DNA of 64,000 bases. Origin: Lachnospiraceae bacterium. GTDB taxonomy: Bacteria > Bacillota > Clostridia > Lachnospirales > Lachnospiraceae. The DNA lies in the NCBI GenBank assembly GCA_016281555.1, contig JAEEIV010000067.1, positions 1 to 64,000 on the forward strand, read 5' to 3'. The position numbers and the translations under genes are program-made. This document shows positions 1 to 9,818 of this stretch, piece by piece (the stretch's first letter is position 1; every line of letters begins with the position of its first letter). The notes under the pieces are model-generated. The model saw only the letters and a list, made by a program, of their open reading frames with translations, was not told the origin of the DNA and searched no databases.

Positions 1-1674
1 GCCGTGAAGGAACTGCTGGAAGATCCGATCCTCAGGGACGAGATCAGGGAATACTTAAATCCGATCTACGATCTCGAGCGGCTTCTTTGCAAGATCAGTT
101 ATAAAACAGCGAATCCGAAGGACCTCATCGCCTTCCGGAATTCCATCGAGATGATCCCGCACATCCGCACGCTCCTTAAGTCCGCGAAGTCGGAACTGCT
201 CCGGGAGATCACGGAAGAGATGGACGAAATGCGGGACCTGTACGGTTTGATCTTTGATGCGATCGAAGAGGACCCGCCGGTGCTCGTGCACGACGGAAAC
301 ATCATCAAAACCGGGTTCAATGAACTCGTCGACAATTACCGGAAGTCCAGAACGGAAGGGAAGAGCTGGCTGCTCGCACTGGAAACGGAAGAACGCGAAA
401 AAACCGGCATCAAGACGCTGAAGGTCAAGTTCAACAAGGTGTTCGGATATTCGATCGAAGTCACAAATTCCTTCCTGGACCAGGTGCCAGATTACTTCAT
501 CCGGAAGCAGACGCTGACCGGCGGCGAGCGGTTCATCACGCCGCGTTTAAAGGAACTGGAGGATCTGATCCTCGGTGCGGAAGACAAGCTGAACGCGCTG
601 GAGTTCGAACTCTTCAAGACCGTGCGCGACACCATTGACGCCGAAGCGGACCGGGCGGTGAAAACGGCCGCCGCGGTGGCGACGCTCGATGCGATCGCAA
701 GTCTCGCATACGTCGCGGAGAAAAACCGCTACGTCTGCCCGAAACTCAATGAAAAGGGACGGATCGTCATCAAAAACGGCCGTCATCCGGTCATTGAGCT
801 TCTGTCCGGTTCGGAAACGTTCGTGCCCAATGACACGCTGCTCGACAATGACGAGAACCGCGTGCTCATCATTACGGGACCGAACATGGCCGGCAAATCG
901 ACCTACATGCGCCAGGTGGCGCTCATCACGCTCATGGCGCAGATGGGATCCTTCGTTCCCGCAGACGAAGCGGACATCTCGATCTCGGACCGGATCTTCA
1001 CGAGAGTCGGCGCATCGGATGACCTTGCAAGCGGGCGCTCCACGTTCATGGTGGAAATGACGGAAGTCTCGAACATCTTAAGGAACGCGACGAAGAAGAG
1101 TCTCATCATCCTCGACGAGATCGGACGCGGCACCTCGACCTTCGACGGATTGTCGATCGCGTGGGCCGTGGTCGAACACATTGCCGATCCGAAGATCCTC
1201 GGCGCGAAGACCGTGTTCGCGACGCATTATCACGAACTGACGGAACTCGAGGGCGCGGTTCCGGGCGTACAGAACTACTGCATTTCCGTGAAGGAACAGG
1301 GCGACGGGATCGTGTTTCTTCGGAAGATCGTGAAGGGGAGCGCGGACAAGTCCTACGGCATTCAGGTCGCGCGGCTTGCGGGCGTTCCGCGGGAAGTCCT
1401 GGAACGCGCGAAGGAACTCATGCTGGAACTCGTGAATTCCGACATCGCGTCGAAGGCGAGGGAGATCGCGGAATTCGCTTCCGGGAAGACCGTTTCGAAG
1501 AAGCGTGTGGAACGGCAGGACAGCGTGGACGCGAACCAACTGACCTTCGGAGACGTCGTGAAGGACGACGACGTGATCCGGGAGATCCGGGAACTCGATC
1601 TTACGAGAATGACGCCGATGGATGCCCTGAACACTTTGTTCCGGCTGCAGTCGGAGATCACAAACAGATTTTAA
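1..1674 (+). CDS. mutS: DNA mismatch repair protein MutS, C-terminal ~556 aa (5' end outside window)
   Basis: Walker A 'ITGPNMAGKSTYMRQ', 'LIILDEIGRGTSTFDGLSIAWAVVEHI', 'FATHYHEL'; open at the left edge; followed by mutL. Confidence 0.97.
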   Translation, partial: AVKELLEDPILRDEIREYLNPIYDLERLLCKISYKTANPKDLIAFRNSIEMIPHIRTLLKSAKSELLREITEEMDEMRDLYGLIFDAIEEDPPVLVHDGNIIKTGFNELVDNYRKSRTEGKSWLLALETEEREKTGIKTLKVKFNKVFGYSIEVTNSFLDQVPDYFIRKQTLTGGERFITPRLKELEDLILGAEDKLNALEFELFKTVRDTIDAEADRAVKTAAAVATLDAIASLAYVAEKNRYVCPKLNEKGRIVIKNGRHPVIELLSGSETFVPNDTLLDNDENRVLIITGPNMAGKSTYMRQVALITLMAQMGSFVPADEADISISDRIFTRVGASDDLASGRSTFMVEMTEVSNILRNATKKSLIILDEIGRGTSTFDGLSIAWAVVEHIADPKILGAKTVFATHYHELTELEGAVPGVQNYCISVKEQGDGIVFLRKIVKGSADKSYGIQVARLAGVPREVLERAKELMLELVNSDIASKAREIAEFASGKTVSKKRVERQDSVDANQLTFGDVVKDDDVIREIRELDLTRMTPMDALNTLFRLQSEITNRF

Positions 1675-1685
1675 CGGAGAGACCG

Positions 1686-3620
1686 ATGCCGATACAGGTA
1701 CTATCTCAAAAAACCATAGATGAGATCGCGGCAGGCGAAGTGGTGGAGCGGCCGTCGAGCGTCGTGAAGGAGCTCGTCGAAAACGCCATCGACGCCGGCG
1801 CGACGGCGATCTCGGTCGAAACGAAGAACGGGGGCATTGACCTCATCCGCGTGACGGACAACGGGTCCGGCATTCCGGCGGATGAGATCGCGACCGCCTT
1901 CCTTCCGCATGCGACGAGCAAGATCCGGGAGATCACCGATCTCGAGAAACTCACGAGTCTTGGATTCCGGGGAGAAGCATTGCCGTCGATCGCTGCGGTT
2001 TCCGAAGTGGAAGTTCTGACGAAGACCGCGGAAGAAGCCGTCGGAACGCTGTTCAAGATCCGCGGCGGCACGCCCGGAGACACAGAAGAAGTCGGCATTC
2101 CGGACGGAACGACGTTTCTCGTCCGCAACCTGTTTTACAATACCCCGGCGCGCCGGCATTTCCTGAAAACGCCGGTGACGGAAGCAAGCTACGTCGGTGA
2201 TCTGTTGGAAAAAATCGCGTTTTCGCATCCTGAGATCGCGTTCAAATGGACGAGCGAGGGCCGCGTCCGCCTGGATACCCCGGGCAACGGGAACCTCAAA
2301 GCCCTGCTGTATTCCGTGTACGGCCGCGAGACCGCTGCTGAAGTGCTGGAGATCCGGAAGGACGAAGGGTATCTCAAAGTCGGCGGATACGTCGGAAAAC
2401 CGGTTCTCGCCAAGGGCAACCGGAATTTCGAACTGTATTTCGTGAACGGCCGGTTCGTCCGGAACAAAGTCGTCGAAAAGGCGATCGAGGACGCCTATCA
2501 GCCGTTCATGATGCAGCACCGGTATCCTTTCCTCGTGCTTTACCTTTCGCTGGATCCCGGCGAATTCGACGTGAACGTGCATCCCTCGAAACTGGAGATC
2601 CGCTTCCGCAGGGAGGGACAGATCTACGACGAACTGTTCCTCGCGATCAAGGAAGCGTTGACGCACAAGGAATTCATTCCGGAAGACGAGACCCCGGAAA
2701 AGAAAGCGGAGAAAGCGCCGGAGTTTCCTGCGCCGGAACCGTTTGAGACGCAGTACTCGGAAGCGGTGAAGGAACGGTCCGAAAACGTCGGACAGGTTCG
2801 GGAGACGCCGTCCCTTCGTCCGTTCAAGCCGAAGACCGGAGCAGAGCACGATCCTTCCGACGTATTCCGACAGCGGGAGGCGATCAATGAAGCCGCATCC
2901 CGTCCGATCAGTCCGGAAGAGATCCTGAAGGAAAAGCAGGAGACAAAGACGCCGCCTGCGCCGCCGGAAACACCGGAAGAGAAGGCGGAAGAGCCTGCCG
3001 ATCCCGGAACGGAGACGTTTCTGAAACAGCTCCGGGATCGGACGTACCGGATCGTCGGTCAGGTGTTCGACACCTACTGGATCATCGAGATGGACGACGC
3101 CATGTACATCATGGACCAGCACGCCGCACACGAGAAGGTGCTCTACGAGCGAAAAATGAGGGATTTACGGGCGAAGAAGCCGGTGTCCCAATACATTTCA
3201 CCTCCGGTCGTCGTGACGCTTTCTGAGCGCGAAATGGCGGTTCTCATGGACCACATGGAATGGCTCGAGAGTTTCGGCTACGAGATCCGGGCCTTCGGAG
3301 GCAGGGAAGTGGCGGTCTCCGCCGTTCCTTCCGACCTGTACGGGCTGGACGTCAGAAGCTTTTTCACCGAAGTGATCGGTTCATTGACCGATCATCCGGA
3401 ACGCCGGAAAGATCCGGAGATCCTGCTGCAGAAGATCGCGACGATGTCCTGCAAGGCGGCGGTGAAAGGGAACATGCGGATCTCGGAGACGGAGGCGGAG
3501 GCATTGCTGTCCGAGCTTCTGACCCTCGAGAATCCGTACAACTGCCCGCACGGGCGGCCTACGCTCATCCGGACTTCACGGACGGAACTGGAAAAGAAAT
3601 TCAAGCGGATCGTGAACTGA
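1686..3620 (+). CDS. mutL: DNA mismatch repair protein MutL
   Basis: GHKL motifs 'IAAGEVVERPSSVVKELVENAIDAGA', 'DNGSGIP', 'LGFRGEALPSIAAVSEV'; true start MPIQVLSQ at 1686 (the listed ORF from 1161 is over-extended upstream). Confidence 0.97.
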   Translation: MPIQVLSQKTIDEIAAGEVVERPSSVVKELVENAIDAGATAISVETKNGGIDLIRVTDNGSGIPADEIATAFLPHATSKIREITDLEKLTSLGFRGEALPSIAAVSEVEVLTKTAEEAVGTLFKIRGGTPGDTEEVGIPDGTTFLVRNLFYNTPARRHFLKTPVTEASYVGDLLEKIAFSHPEIAFKWTSEGRVRLDTPGNGNLKALLYSVYGRETAAEVLEIRKDEGYLKVGGYVGKPVLAKGNRNFELYFVNGRFVRNKVVEKAIEDAYQPFMMQHRYPFLVLYLSLDPGEFDVNVHPSKLEIRFRREGQIYDELFLAIKEALTHKEFIPEDETPEKKAEKAPEFPAPEPFETQYSEAVKERSENVGQVRETPSLRPFKPKTGAEHDPSDVFRQREAINEAASRPISPEEILKEKQETKTPPAPPETPEEKAEEPADPGTETFLKQLRDRTYRIVGQVFDTYWIIEMDDAMYIMDQHAAHEKVLYERKMRDLRAKKPVSQYISPPVVVTLSEREMAVLMDHMEWLESFGYEIRAFGGREVAVSAVPSDLYGLDVRSFFTEVIGSLTDHPERRKDPEILLQKIATMSCKAAVKGNMRISETEAEALLSELLTLENPYNCPHGRPTLIRTSRTELEKKFKRIVN

Positions 3621-3662
3621 TCCGCGAACGGATCAGGGCGATCGCGCCCGGGAGAACATACC

Positions 3663-5336
3663 ATGGAAGAAGAGAAGACTTTATCGAGAAATTTTATTGA
3701 AACCGAGATCGACAATGATCTCGCGGAAGGCGTGTACGACACCGTTCACACCCGCTTTCCTCCGGAACCGAACGGCTATCTGCACATCGGCCACGCGAAG
3801 TCGATCCTGTTAAACTACGGGCTGGCCGAGAAATATCACGGGAAATTCAACCTCCGGTTCGACGACACGAACCCGACGAAGGAAAAGACGGAATTCGTGG
3901 ATTCGATCACGGCCGACGTCAGATGGCTCGGCGCGGATTTCGAGGACCGGCTCTTTTTCGCGTCGGACTATTTCGACACGATGTACGAATGCGCCGTGAA
4001 ACTCATCAAAAAGGGCAAGGCCTACGTCTGCGACCTTTCGGCGGACGAGATCCGGGAATACCGGGGAACGCTCACCGAGCCCGGGAAGGAAAGCCCGTAC
4101 CGGAACCGGAGCGTGGAGGAAAACCTGCAGCTCTTTGAGGACATGAAGAACGGAAAGTTCGCGGACGGAGAAAAGGTGCTTCGTGCGAAGATCGACATGG
4201 CGAGCGCGAACATCAACATGCGGGATCCCGTCATCTACCGGGTGGCCCGGATCACGCACCATAACACCGGCGACAAATGGTGCATCTATCCGATGTACGA
4301 TTTCGCGCATCCGATCGAGGACGCCGTCGAGCACATCACGCATTCGATCTGCACGCTGGAGTTCGAGGACCACAGACCGTTATACGACTGGGTCGTCAGG
4401 GAGTGCGAGTTCGATCATCCGCCCCGTCAGATCGAGTTTGCGAAGATGTATCTCACGAACGTCATTACCGGCAAGCGCTACATCAAGAAACTCGTCGAAG
4501 ACGGCATCGTCGACGGCTGGGACGATCCGAGGCTCGTCACGATCGCGGCACTCAGGCGCCGCGGCTACACGCCGGAATCCATCCGGACCTTCGTCGAGCT
4601 TTCCGGCGTTTCGAAGAGCAATTCCTCGATCGACTACGCCTTCCTGGAGTACTGCATCCGCGAGGACCTGAAACTGAAATGCAGCCGCGTGATGGCGGTC
4701 CTGCATCCTTTAAAGGTCATCATCGACAATTATCCGGAAGGAAAGACCGAAATGCTTCCGGTCCAGAACAATCTCGAGAACCCCGAACTCGGAAGCCGCG
4801 AGATCCCCTTCTCCAGAGAGATCTACATTGAGGAAGAGGACTTCATGGAGGAGCCGCCGAAGAAGTATTTCCGGCTGTTCCCCGGCAATGAAGTGCGTCT
4901 TATGAACGCGTATTTCGTGACCTGCACCGGCGTCGACAAGGACGAAAACGGAAAGATCACGGCCGTGCATTGCACCTATGATCCCGAAACGAAGGGCGGC
5001 GATTCTCCGGACGGCAGAAAGGTGAAGGGCACGATCCATTTCGTCAATGCGTCCACCGCGTTTCGCGCGGAAGTCCGCCTGTACGAGAACATCGTGAACG
5101 AGGAAGGCCGGTTCAATGAGGACGGAAGCCTGAACTTAAACCCGAATTCCAGGGTCGTCATTGAAGACGCGGTGCTGGAGCCTTCGCTGGCCGCGGTACA
5201 GCCACTCGACCGGTTCCAGTTCGTCCGGAACGGCTATTTCTCCGTGGATCCGAAGGGCTTTACCGACGGAAAGCCGGTCTTCAACCGGATCGTTTCGTTA
5301 AAGAGCAGCTTCAAGGTCCCGGCGAAGACGGAGTAA
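3663..5336 (+). CDS. glnS: Glutaminyl-tRNA synthetase
   Basis: '[18 protein letters not shown]' class I aaRS HIGH motif, '[11 protein letters not shown]', '[22 protein letters not shown]'. Confidence 0.95.
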   Translation: MEEEKTLSRNFIETEIDNDLAEGVYDTVHTRFPPEPNGYLHIGHAKSILLNYGLAEKYHGKFNLRFDDTNPTKEKTEFVDSITADVRWLGADFEDRLFFASDYFDTMYECAVKLIKKGKAYVCDLSADEIREYRGTLTEPGKESPYRNRSVEENLQLFEDMKNGKFADGEKVLRAKIDMASANINMRDPVIYRVARITHHNTGDKWCIYPMYDFAHPIEDAVEHITHSICTLEFEDHRPLYDWVVRECEFDHPPRQIEFAKMYLTNVITGKRYIKKLVEDGIVDGWDDPRLVTIAALRRRGYTPESIRTFVELSGVSKSNSSIDYAFLEYCIREDLKLKCSRVMAVLHPLKVIIDNYPEGKTEMLPVQNNLENPELGSREIPFSREIYIEEEDFMEEPPKKYFRLFPGNEVRLMNAYFVTCTGVDKDENGKITAVHCTYDPETKGGDSPDGRKVKGTIHFVNASTAFRAEVRLYENIVNEEGRFNEDGSLNLNPNSRVVIEDAVLEPSLAAVQPLDRFQFVRNGYFSVDPKGFTDGKPVFNRIVSLKSSFKVPAKTE

Positions 5337-5361
5337 AGCGAAAACCACTGAAGGAGAGTCT

Positions 5362-6084
5362 ATGGCGGAAAAACTCTATACGATCCCTGTAAACGACGCT
5401 TTTGACCTGCATTCCGAATGCCCGGTCTGTTCCATGGTGTCGAAACTCGAACGCGACGCGGTGGAGTATACGCTCGGCCCGTCCTACATGGAGGACGACA
5501 CGCGCATGGAGACCGACAAAAAGGGCTTCTGCACGCCGCACATGAGAATGCTGCTCGCGGAAAAGAACCGGCTCGGACTGTCGCTCATCTTAAAGACGCA
5601 CATTGACCGGCAGGTGAAGGCCATGGAGATCCTGAAGAAGGGCGCGGTCAAACCGAAGTCGTTCTTAAAGAAAAACGACGAGTCGGAGATCGGGCAGTAC
5701 CTCCGGGAAACCGACGAGACCTGTTTCATCTGCGACCGGATGGATCTGACGTTTCCGCATTACCTCGACACGACGGTGAGGCTGTTCGAAAAGGATCCGG
5801 AATTCCGGAAAAAGTTTGAGGAATGCAACGGATTCTGCGGCCGTCACGCCGGCATGCTCATCGAAAAAGGGCGGGAAAGACTCTCCGGGAAAGCGTTGAC
5901 GGAATTTGTCGAAGTCACGGTAAAGCTCTATCAGGAGAACCTGAAGCGCCTGTCCGAGGATCTCGACTGGTTCCAGAACAAGTTTGATTACCGGTACAAG
6001 GATGCGCCGTGGAAGAATTCCCGGGACGCGATCGAACGCGCGGCCGTGAAGACGAACAGCATCCTGCCGAAGGAAGAAAAGTAG
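5362..6084 (+). CDS. DUF6062-like protein with duplicated CxxC...CxxH motifs
   Basis: 'ECPVCSM'/'GFCTPHM' and 'CFICDRM'/'GFCGRHAGML' form two similar Cys/His modules. Confidence 0.7.
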   Translation: MAEKLYTIPVNDAFDLHSECPVCSMVSKLERDAVEYTLGPSYMEDDTRMETDKKGFCTPHMRMLLAEKNRLGLSLILKTHIDRQVKAMEILKKGAVKPKSFLKKNDESEIGQYLRETDETCFICDRMDLTFPHYLDTTVRLFEKDPEFRKKFEECNGFCGRHAGMLIEKGRERLSGKALTEFVEVTVKLYQENLKRLSEDLDWFQNKFDYRYKDAPWKNSRDAIERAAVKTNSILPKEEK

Positions 6085-6089
6085 GTTTT

Positions 6090-6115
6090 TCCGGAAACGC
6101 AGCGTTTCCGAAAAA
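6090..6115. terminator. Hairpin with flanking T/A runs between DUF6062 gene and mscL
   Basis: tttttc-CGGAAACGC-a-GCGTTTCCG-aaaaa. Confidence 0.5.
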
Positions 6116-6148
6116 ATAAACGAAGAGTTTCAAGGAAAGGAGTATACC

Positions 6149-6628
6149 ATGAAGAAGTTCTTTAAGGAATTCAAGGAATTCGCGATCAAGGGCAACATGA
6201 TCGACATGGCGGTCGGCGTTATCATCGGCGGCGCGTTCACCGCGCTCGTTACGGCGTTCACGACGAACATCGTGAATCCGCTGCTTTCGCTGATCCCGGG
6301 CATGGACGGCCTGGACGAATCGCTGAAGATCGTGCTGAAGGAAGCGGTCGAGGCGGACGAAGCGGCCGGAATCGCAGCTTCCCCCGAAGTCGCGATCAAG
6401 TTCGGCGCGTTCATTTCCGCGATCATCACCTTCATCATCCTGGCGTTCATCATCTTCCTGTTCGTGAAGTCGTTGAACAAGGCACGGAAGAAGGCCGAGG
6501 AACTGAAGAAGAAGGAAGAAGAGGCACCGAAGGAGCCGACCACGAAGGTCTGCCCGTTCTGCCAGACCGAGATCCCGATCAAGGCGACGCGCTGCCCGCA
6601 CTGCACGAGCGAACTCAAGGAAGAGTAA
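6149..6628 (+). CDS. mscL: Large-conductance mechanosensitive channel MscL with C-terminal zinc-ribbon-like motif
   Basis: 'FKEFAIKGNMIDMAVGVIIGGAFTALV' plus C-terminal 'VCPFCQTEIPIKATRCPHCTSEL'. Confidence 0.93.
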   Translation: MKKFFKEFKEFAIKGNMIDMAVGVIIGGAFTALVTAFTTNIVNPLLSLIPGMDGLDESLKIVLKEAVEADEAAGIAASPEVAIKFGAFISAIITFIILAFIIFLFVKSLNKARKKAEELKKKEEEAPKEPTTKVCPFCQTEIPIKATRCPHCTSELKEE

Positions 6629-6669
6629 CCGTTCTCTTCCGGAAAGCGCCGTTGGAATCTGCGGCGAAG

Positions 6670-6699
6670 AAGACCCGGTTTTTCCGGGTCTTTCTTTTT
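6670..6699 (+). terminator. Rho-independent terminator after mscL
   Basis: AAGACCCGG-tttt-CCGGGTCTT followed by tctttttg. Confidence 0.85.
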
Positions 6700-6723
6700 G
6701 CGGATTTCCGGGAGCGGTTTGTT

Positions 6724-6752
6724 TTGCGTTCGGTTCCGATTTATGCTATAAT
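6724..6752 (+). promoter_or_regulatory. Sigma70-type promoter for acetyltransferase gene
   Basis: TTGCGT-N17-TATAAT. Confidence 0.6.
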
Positions 6753-6821
6753 GACGAAAAAGGAGAAAACGCAGGCTGAGACCGGAGCATGCGAAGAAAT
6801 GATCCATCGGAGAGGAGACTC

Positions 6822-7460
6822 ATGAAGAACGAAGACCGTTTTGCAGAATATGAAAAGATCCTGAATTCGGGAGAACTCTATGATACCTTCGATCAGGGGA
6901 TGCTGGACTACCAGTGGGAGATGATGAAGCGGATCGACCTTTTCAATGCCCAGCCGAAGACGCCGGAAGGCGTGAAAGCACAGGACGAGATCCTCCGGGA
7001 AGCGCTCGGGACCTACAGCGAGGGCGTCATCGTGACCCCGCCCGTCTATGCGAACTGGGGACTCAGAAACGTGCACGTCGGGAAAAACACGTATTTCAAC
7101 TTCAATACGCTCTTCGTGGACGACGGGCGGATCGAGATCGGAGAACACTGCATGATCGGTCCGAACTGCACGTTCATCGGCGCGCAGCATCCGGTTTCTC
7201 CGGGGCTCCGCCGGAAGGGGCTCCAATACAATAAGCCCGTTCGCATCGGAAATAACGTCTGGTTCGGCGCGGGCGTCACCGTGCTTCCGGGCGTGACGAT
7301 CGGCGACAATACGGTCGTCGGCGCAGGCAGCGTCGTGACGCGGGATCTTCCGGCCAACGTCGTCGCGGTCGGGAATCCGGCAAGAGTGCTCCGGAAGATC
7401 ACCGACCGCGATGATGATTATTACGATCACGACAAACCGGTGCCGGATCGCTGGAAATAA
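6822..7460 (+). CDS. Maltose/galactoside O-acetyltransferase family (left-handed beta-helix)
   Basis: hexapeptide repeats 'VGKNTYFNFNTLFVDDGRIEIGEHCMIGPN', 'GVTIGDNTVVGAGSVVTRDLPANVVAVGNPARV'; SD agaggag before ATG 6822. Confidence 0.9.
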   Translation: MKNEDRFAEYEKILNSGELYDTFDQGMLDYQWEMMKRIDLFNAQPKTPEGVKAQDEILREALGTYSEGVIVTPPVYANWGLRNVHVGKNTYFNFNTLFVDDGRIEIGEHCMIGPNCTFIGAQHPVSPGLRRKGLQYNKPVRIGNNVWFGAGVTVLPGVTIGDNTVVGAGSVVTRDLPANVVAVGNPARVLRKITDRDDDYYDHDKPVPDRWK

Positions 7461-7466
7461 GGAAAA

Positions 7467-9662
7467 TTACTGCTTCTCTTTGATGAGTCCCGACCGGTAG
7501 GCCGCGAGAAGATCGTAAAGGTCCGAAATCGAGGATTTTAACCGCGTGCCGATGTCGGTGTCGCCGACGGTGACGCGGTCCGTTAACCGCTCAATTAACG
7601 TCGTCTGGGAGTGGATGTCATTGCCGGTCCTGACGGCCTCCGCCTTCGAAGTGAACGGCTCGTGCGCGACAAGTTTTAAGCCGTGCGAGTTGTAAACGAG
7701 CGTGTAGCCTGCGATGCCGGTGGTATCCTGATAGGCCTTCGAAAAACCGCCGTCGATGACGAGCAGCTTGCCGCCGCATTTTAACGGCGATTCCCCGGAT
7801 TTCGATTTCACAGGCACGTGGCCGGAAACGATCCTCGCGTGTACGGGATCCAGCGAAAACTCCGCAAAGATCCGGTCGATCACGTCCTCACGGTCCCAAA
7901 GCTTGTAATACGGCGTCTTCCCTTCCTCGTGAACGGATTTGTCCTTGATGAACTGCCGTTCGAACGTGGCCATTTTCTGCTTGCCGAAGAGCGGAGAGGA
8001 GGGGCCGCACCAGAGATAGTAGTTCAGATCCAATGCATAAGCCTTCTCCGCGGGTTCGTCCGAGTAGTAGGATTTTCTTACGTTCTCATCCAGCGCGTCG
8101 AGCAGCGCCCTGCCTTTGTAACTCTTCCCGTCCACCGTGAATTCCTTGAAGGTACCGTCTTCGTTCAACGGGATCGAACCGTGATAGAGCAGATTTCCGT
8201 TGTAAATAAGATACATGCTGCCGCGGTTTAACAGGAAACGGACGTGGCGCTGCAGCTTTTCGCTCTGGCGGAAGGCCTCGACGAGTTTGTCCATGACCGC
8301 GGCTTCCTTTTCCGTCAGGCGGTACGGATCGGCCGGATCGACGGTCGGGAAGTCCGTATCCTCCATTTTGTAGCGCTTTCCGTCGACCAGGACCGTTCCG
8401 GTCTCATAATCCACCTTGTCAAGCAGAAGACGGTCGTCCATTCCGAATTCGGGGTGGCGTTTGATCCATTGTCCCTCCAGTTTGAACTGCAGCATCGTGA
8501 TGGCCTTGTGCATGCGGACGTCCTGCTCAAAATCGGCAATGTCATATTCGGGCAGATCCGCTTTCAGCCCGAACTGGCTCCGGTTCGAGTCGCTGTATTC
8601 CTCGACGGCCAGCTTCATGAGCGGGATCAGGTTGATGCCGTAGCCGTCCTCCAGAACTTCAAGGTTCGAATACCGGGCGCTGATCCGGACCGCGGTCGCG
8701 ATCGCGAGCGGACTTCCGGCGGCCGCCGACATCCAGACGATGTCGTGGTTTCCCCACTGAATGTCGAGAGAGTGGTGCTCCATCAGCGTATCGAGCACGA
8801 TGTGCGGACCGGGGCCACGGTCGAAGACGTCGCCGATGATGTGCAGATGGTCCACGATGAGCCGCTGGATCATGTGCGAAAATGCGGAAATGCATTCCTT
8901 GGCGCGGCTCGTTTTGATGATCGCCTCGATGATGCTGTCGTAATAGGCGGACTTGTTCGAAAGGTCATTGTCGCTCATCAGCTCCTCAATGACGTACCGG
9001 AAGTCCTCCGGAATCGCCTTCCGGACCTTGGAACGCGTGTATTTCAAGGAAACGCGCCGGGCAATGCGGATGAGGCGGAGCAGGATCACGCGGTACCATT
9101 CGATCATGTCGCGGCCGGATTCCTCCTCTAAGAGCATTTTTTCGACGGGATAGTAGATCAGCGTCGCGAGATCCTTCTTGTCTTCTTTTGAAATTTCAAA
9201 ACCGAATTCCTCGTTGATCTTCGATCGGACGTTTCCGGAAGCGTTTGCGAGGATGTGGATGAACTGCTCGTATTCGCCGTGAATGTCGCTTAAGAAGTGC
9301 TCGGTGCCCTTCGGAAGATTCAGGATCGAATAGAGGTTGATGATCTCGGTAGAGGCCTTCGCGATCGTGGGGAAGCGGAAGGAGAGTTCTTCGAGATAGC
9401 GGAGCTTCGCTGCGGGGATCCGGTCGCCTTTCATGGCGGAACCCGCGCCGCTTCCCGATTTCAATTCGCCGGAGAGCAGAGCGTCCGTCGACAGGTCCAA
9501 TGCCCGGCAGAGCTTCTGAACGTTGTTTGCGTTCGAATTCATCACGCCGCGGCGCAGGATCGCGTCCACTGTGGAATAAGGAATGTCGGTCGTGCTGACG
9601 AATTCCCGGATGCTTTTGTACCGGGACAGGATGAGAGCCTTCAGCCGTTCTTCGATCGTCAT
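7467..9662 (-). CDS. fbp: Class III fructose-1,6-bisphosphatase with N-terminal XRE-type HTH domain
   Basis: C-terminal FBPase III ('FPTIAKASTEIINLYSILNLPKGTEHFLSDIHGEYEQF', 'DRGPGPHIVLDTLM', 'WGNHDIVWM', 'SGHVPVKSKSGE'); N-terminal 'MTIEERLKALILSRYKSIREFVSTTDIPYSTVDAILRRGV...LCRALDLSTDALLSGEL' is XRE-like; SD aaggggga before ATG 9662. Confidence 0.93.
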   Translation of the reverse strand: MTIEERLKALILSRYKSIREFVSTTDIPYSTVDAILRRGVMNSNANNVQKLCRALDLSTDALLSGELKSGSGAGSAMKGDRIPAAKLRYLEELSFRFPTIAKASTEIINLYSILNLPKGTEHFLSDIHGEYEQFIHILANASGNVRSKINEEFGFEISKEDKKDLATLIYYPVEKMLLEEESGRDMIEWYRVILLRLIRIARRVSLKYTRSKVRKAIPEDFRYVIEELMSDNDLSNKSAYYDSIIEAIIKTSRAKECISAFSHMIQRLIVDHLHIIGDVFDRGPGPHIVLDTLMEHHSLDIQWGNHDIVWMSAAAGSPLAIATAVRISARYSNLEVLEDGYGINLIPLMKLAVEEYSDSNRSQFGLKADLPEYDIADFEQDVRMHKAITMLQFKLEGQWIKRHPEFGMDDRLLLDKVDYETGTVLVDGKRYKMEDTDFPTVDPADPYRLTEKEAAVMDKLVEAFRQSEKLQRHVRFLLNRGSMYLIYNGNLLYHGSIPLNEDGTFKEFTVDGKSYKGRALLDALDENVRKSYYSDEPAEKAYALDLNYYLWCGPSSPLFGKQKMATFERQFIKDKSVHEEGKTPYYKLWDREDVIDRIFAEFSLDPVHARIVSGHVPVKSKSGESPLKCGGKLLVIDGGFSKAYQDTTGIAGYTLVYNSHGLKLVAHEPFTSKAEAVRTGNDIHSQTTLIERLTDRVTVGDTDIGTRLKSSISDLYDLLAAYRSGLIKEKQ

Positions 9663-9723
9663 GGTCAATCCCCCTTGGATCAATGTGCCTCTGTTTCAAA
9701 AATGAAGGAACAGAGATGGTTTT

Positions 9724-9752
9724 ATTATAGCGGGAGTTTTCCGAAAATGCAA
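9724..9752 (-). promoter_or_regulatory. Promoter of HTH-fbp
   Basis: minus strand TTGCAT-N17-TATAAT. Confidence 0.65.
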
Positions 9753-9780
9753 TAACGAATTTTGAAAAATCGTAAACAAG

Positions 9781-9818
9781 CCGCCGCGATATTTTTGAAT
9801 AATCAAAAACCTAGGCGG
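9781..9818. promoter_or_regulatory. Extended dyad, candidate operator
   Basis: CCGCC-N6-TTTTTGA-ATAA-TCAAAAA-N4-GGCGG in the fbp/10024 divergent intergenic region. Confidence 0.45.

Noticed and set aside
1161-1685. Upstream extension of the mutL ORF
   Set aside because: Overlaps mutS in another frame with Arg-rich nonsense; the true MutL start MPIQVLSQKTIDEIAAGEVV is at 1686.
1701-3131. 476-aa minus-strand ORF opposite mutL
   Set aside because: Shadow ORF in GC-rich coding DNA: Arg/Leu/Phe-rich low-information translation with no motif, while mutL is clearly the real gene.
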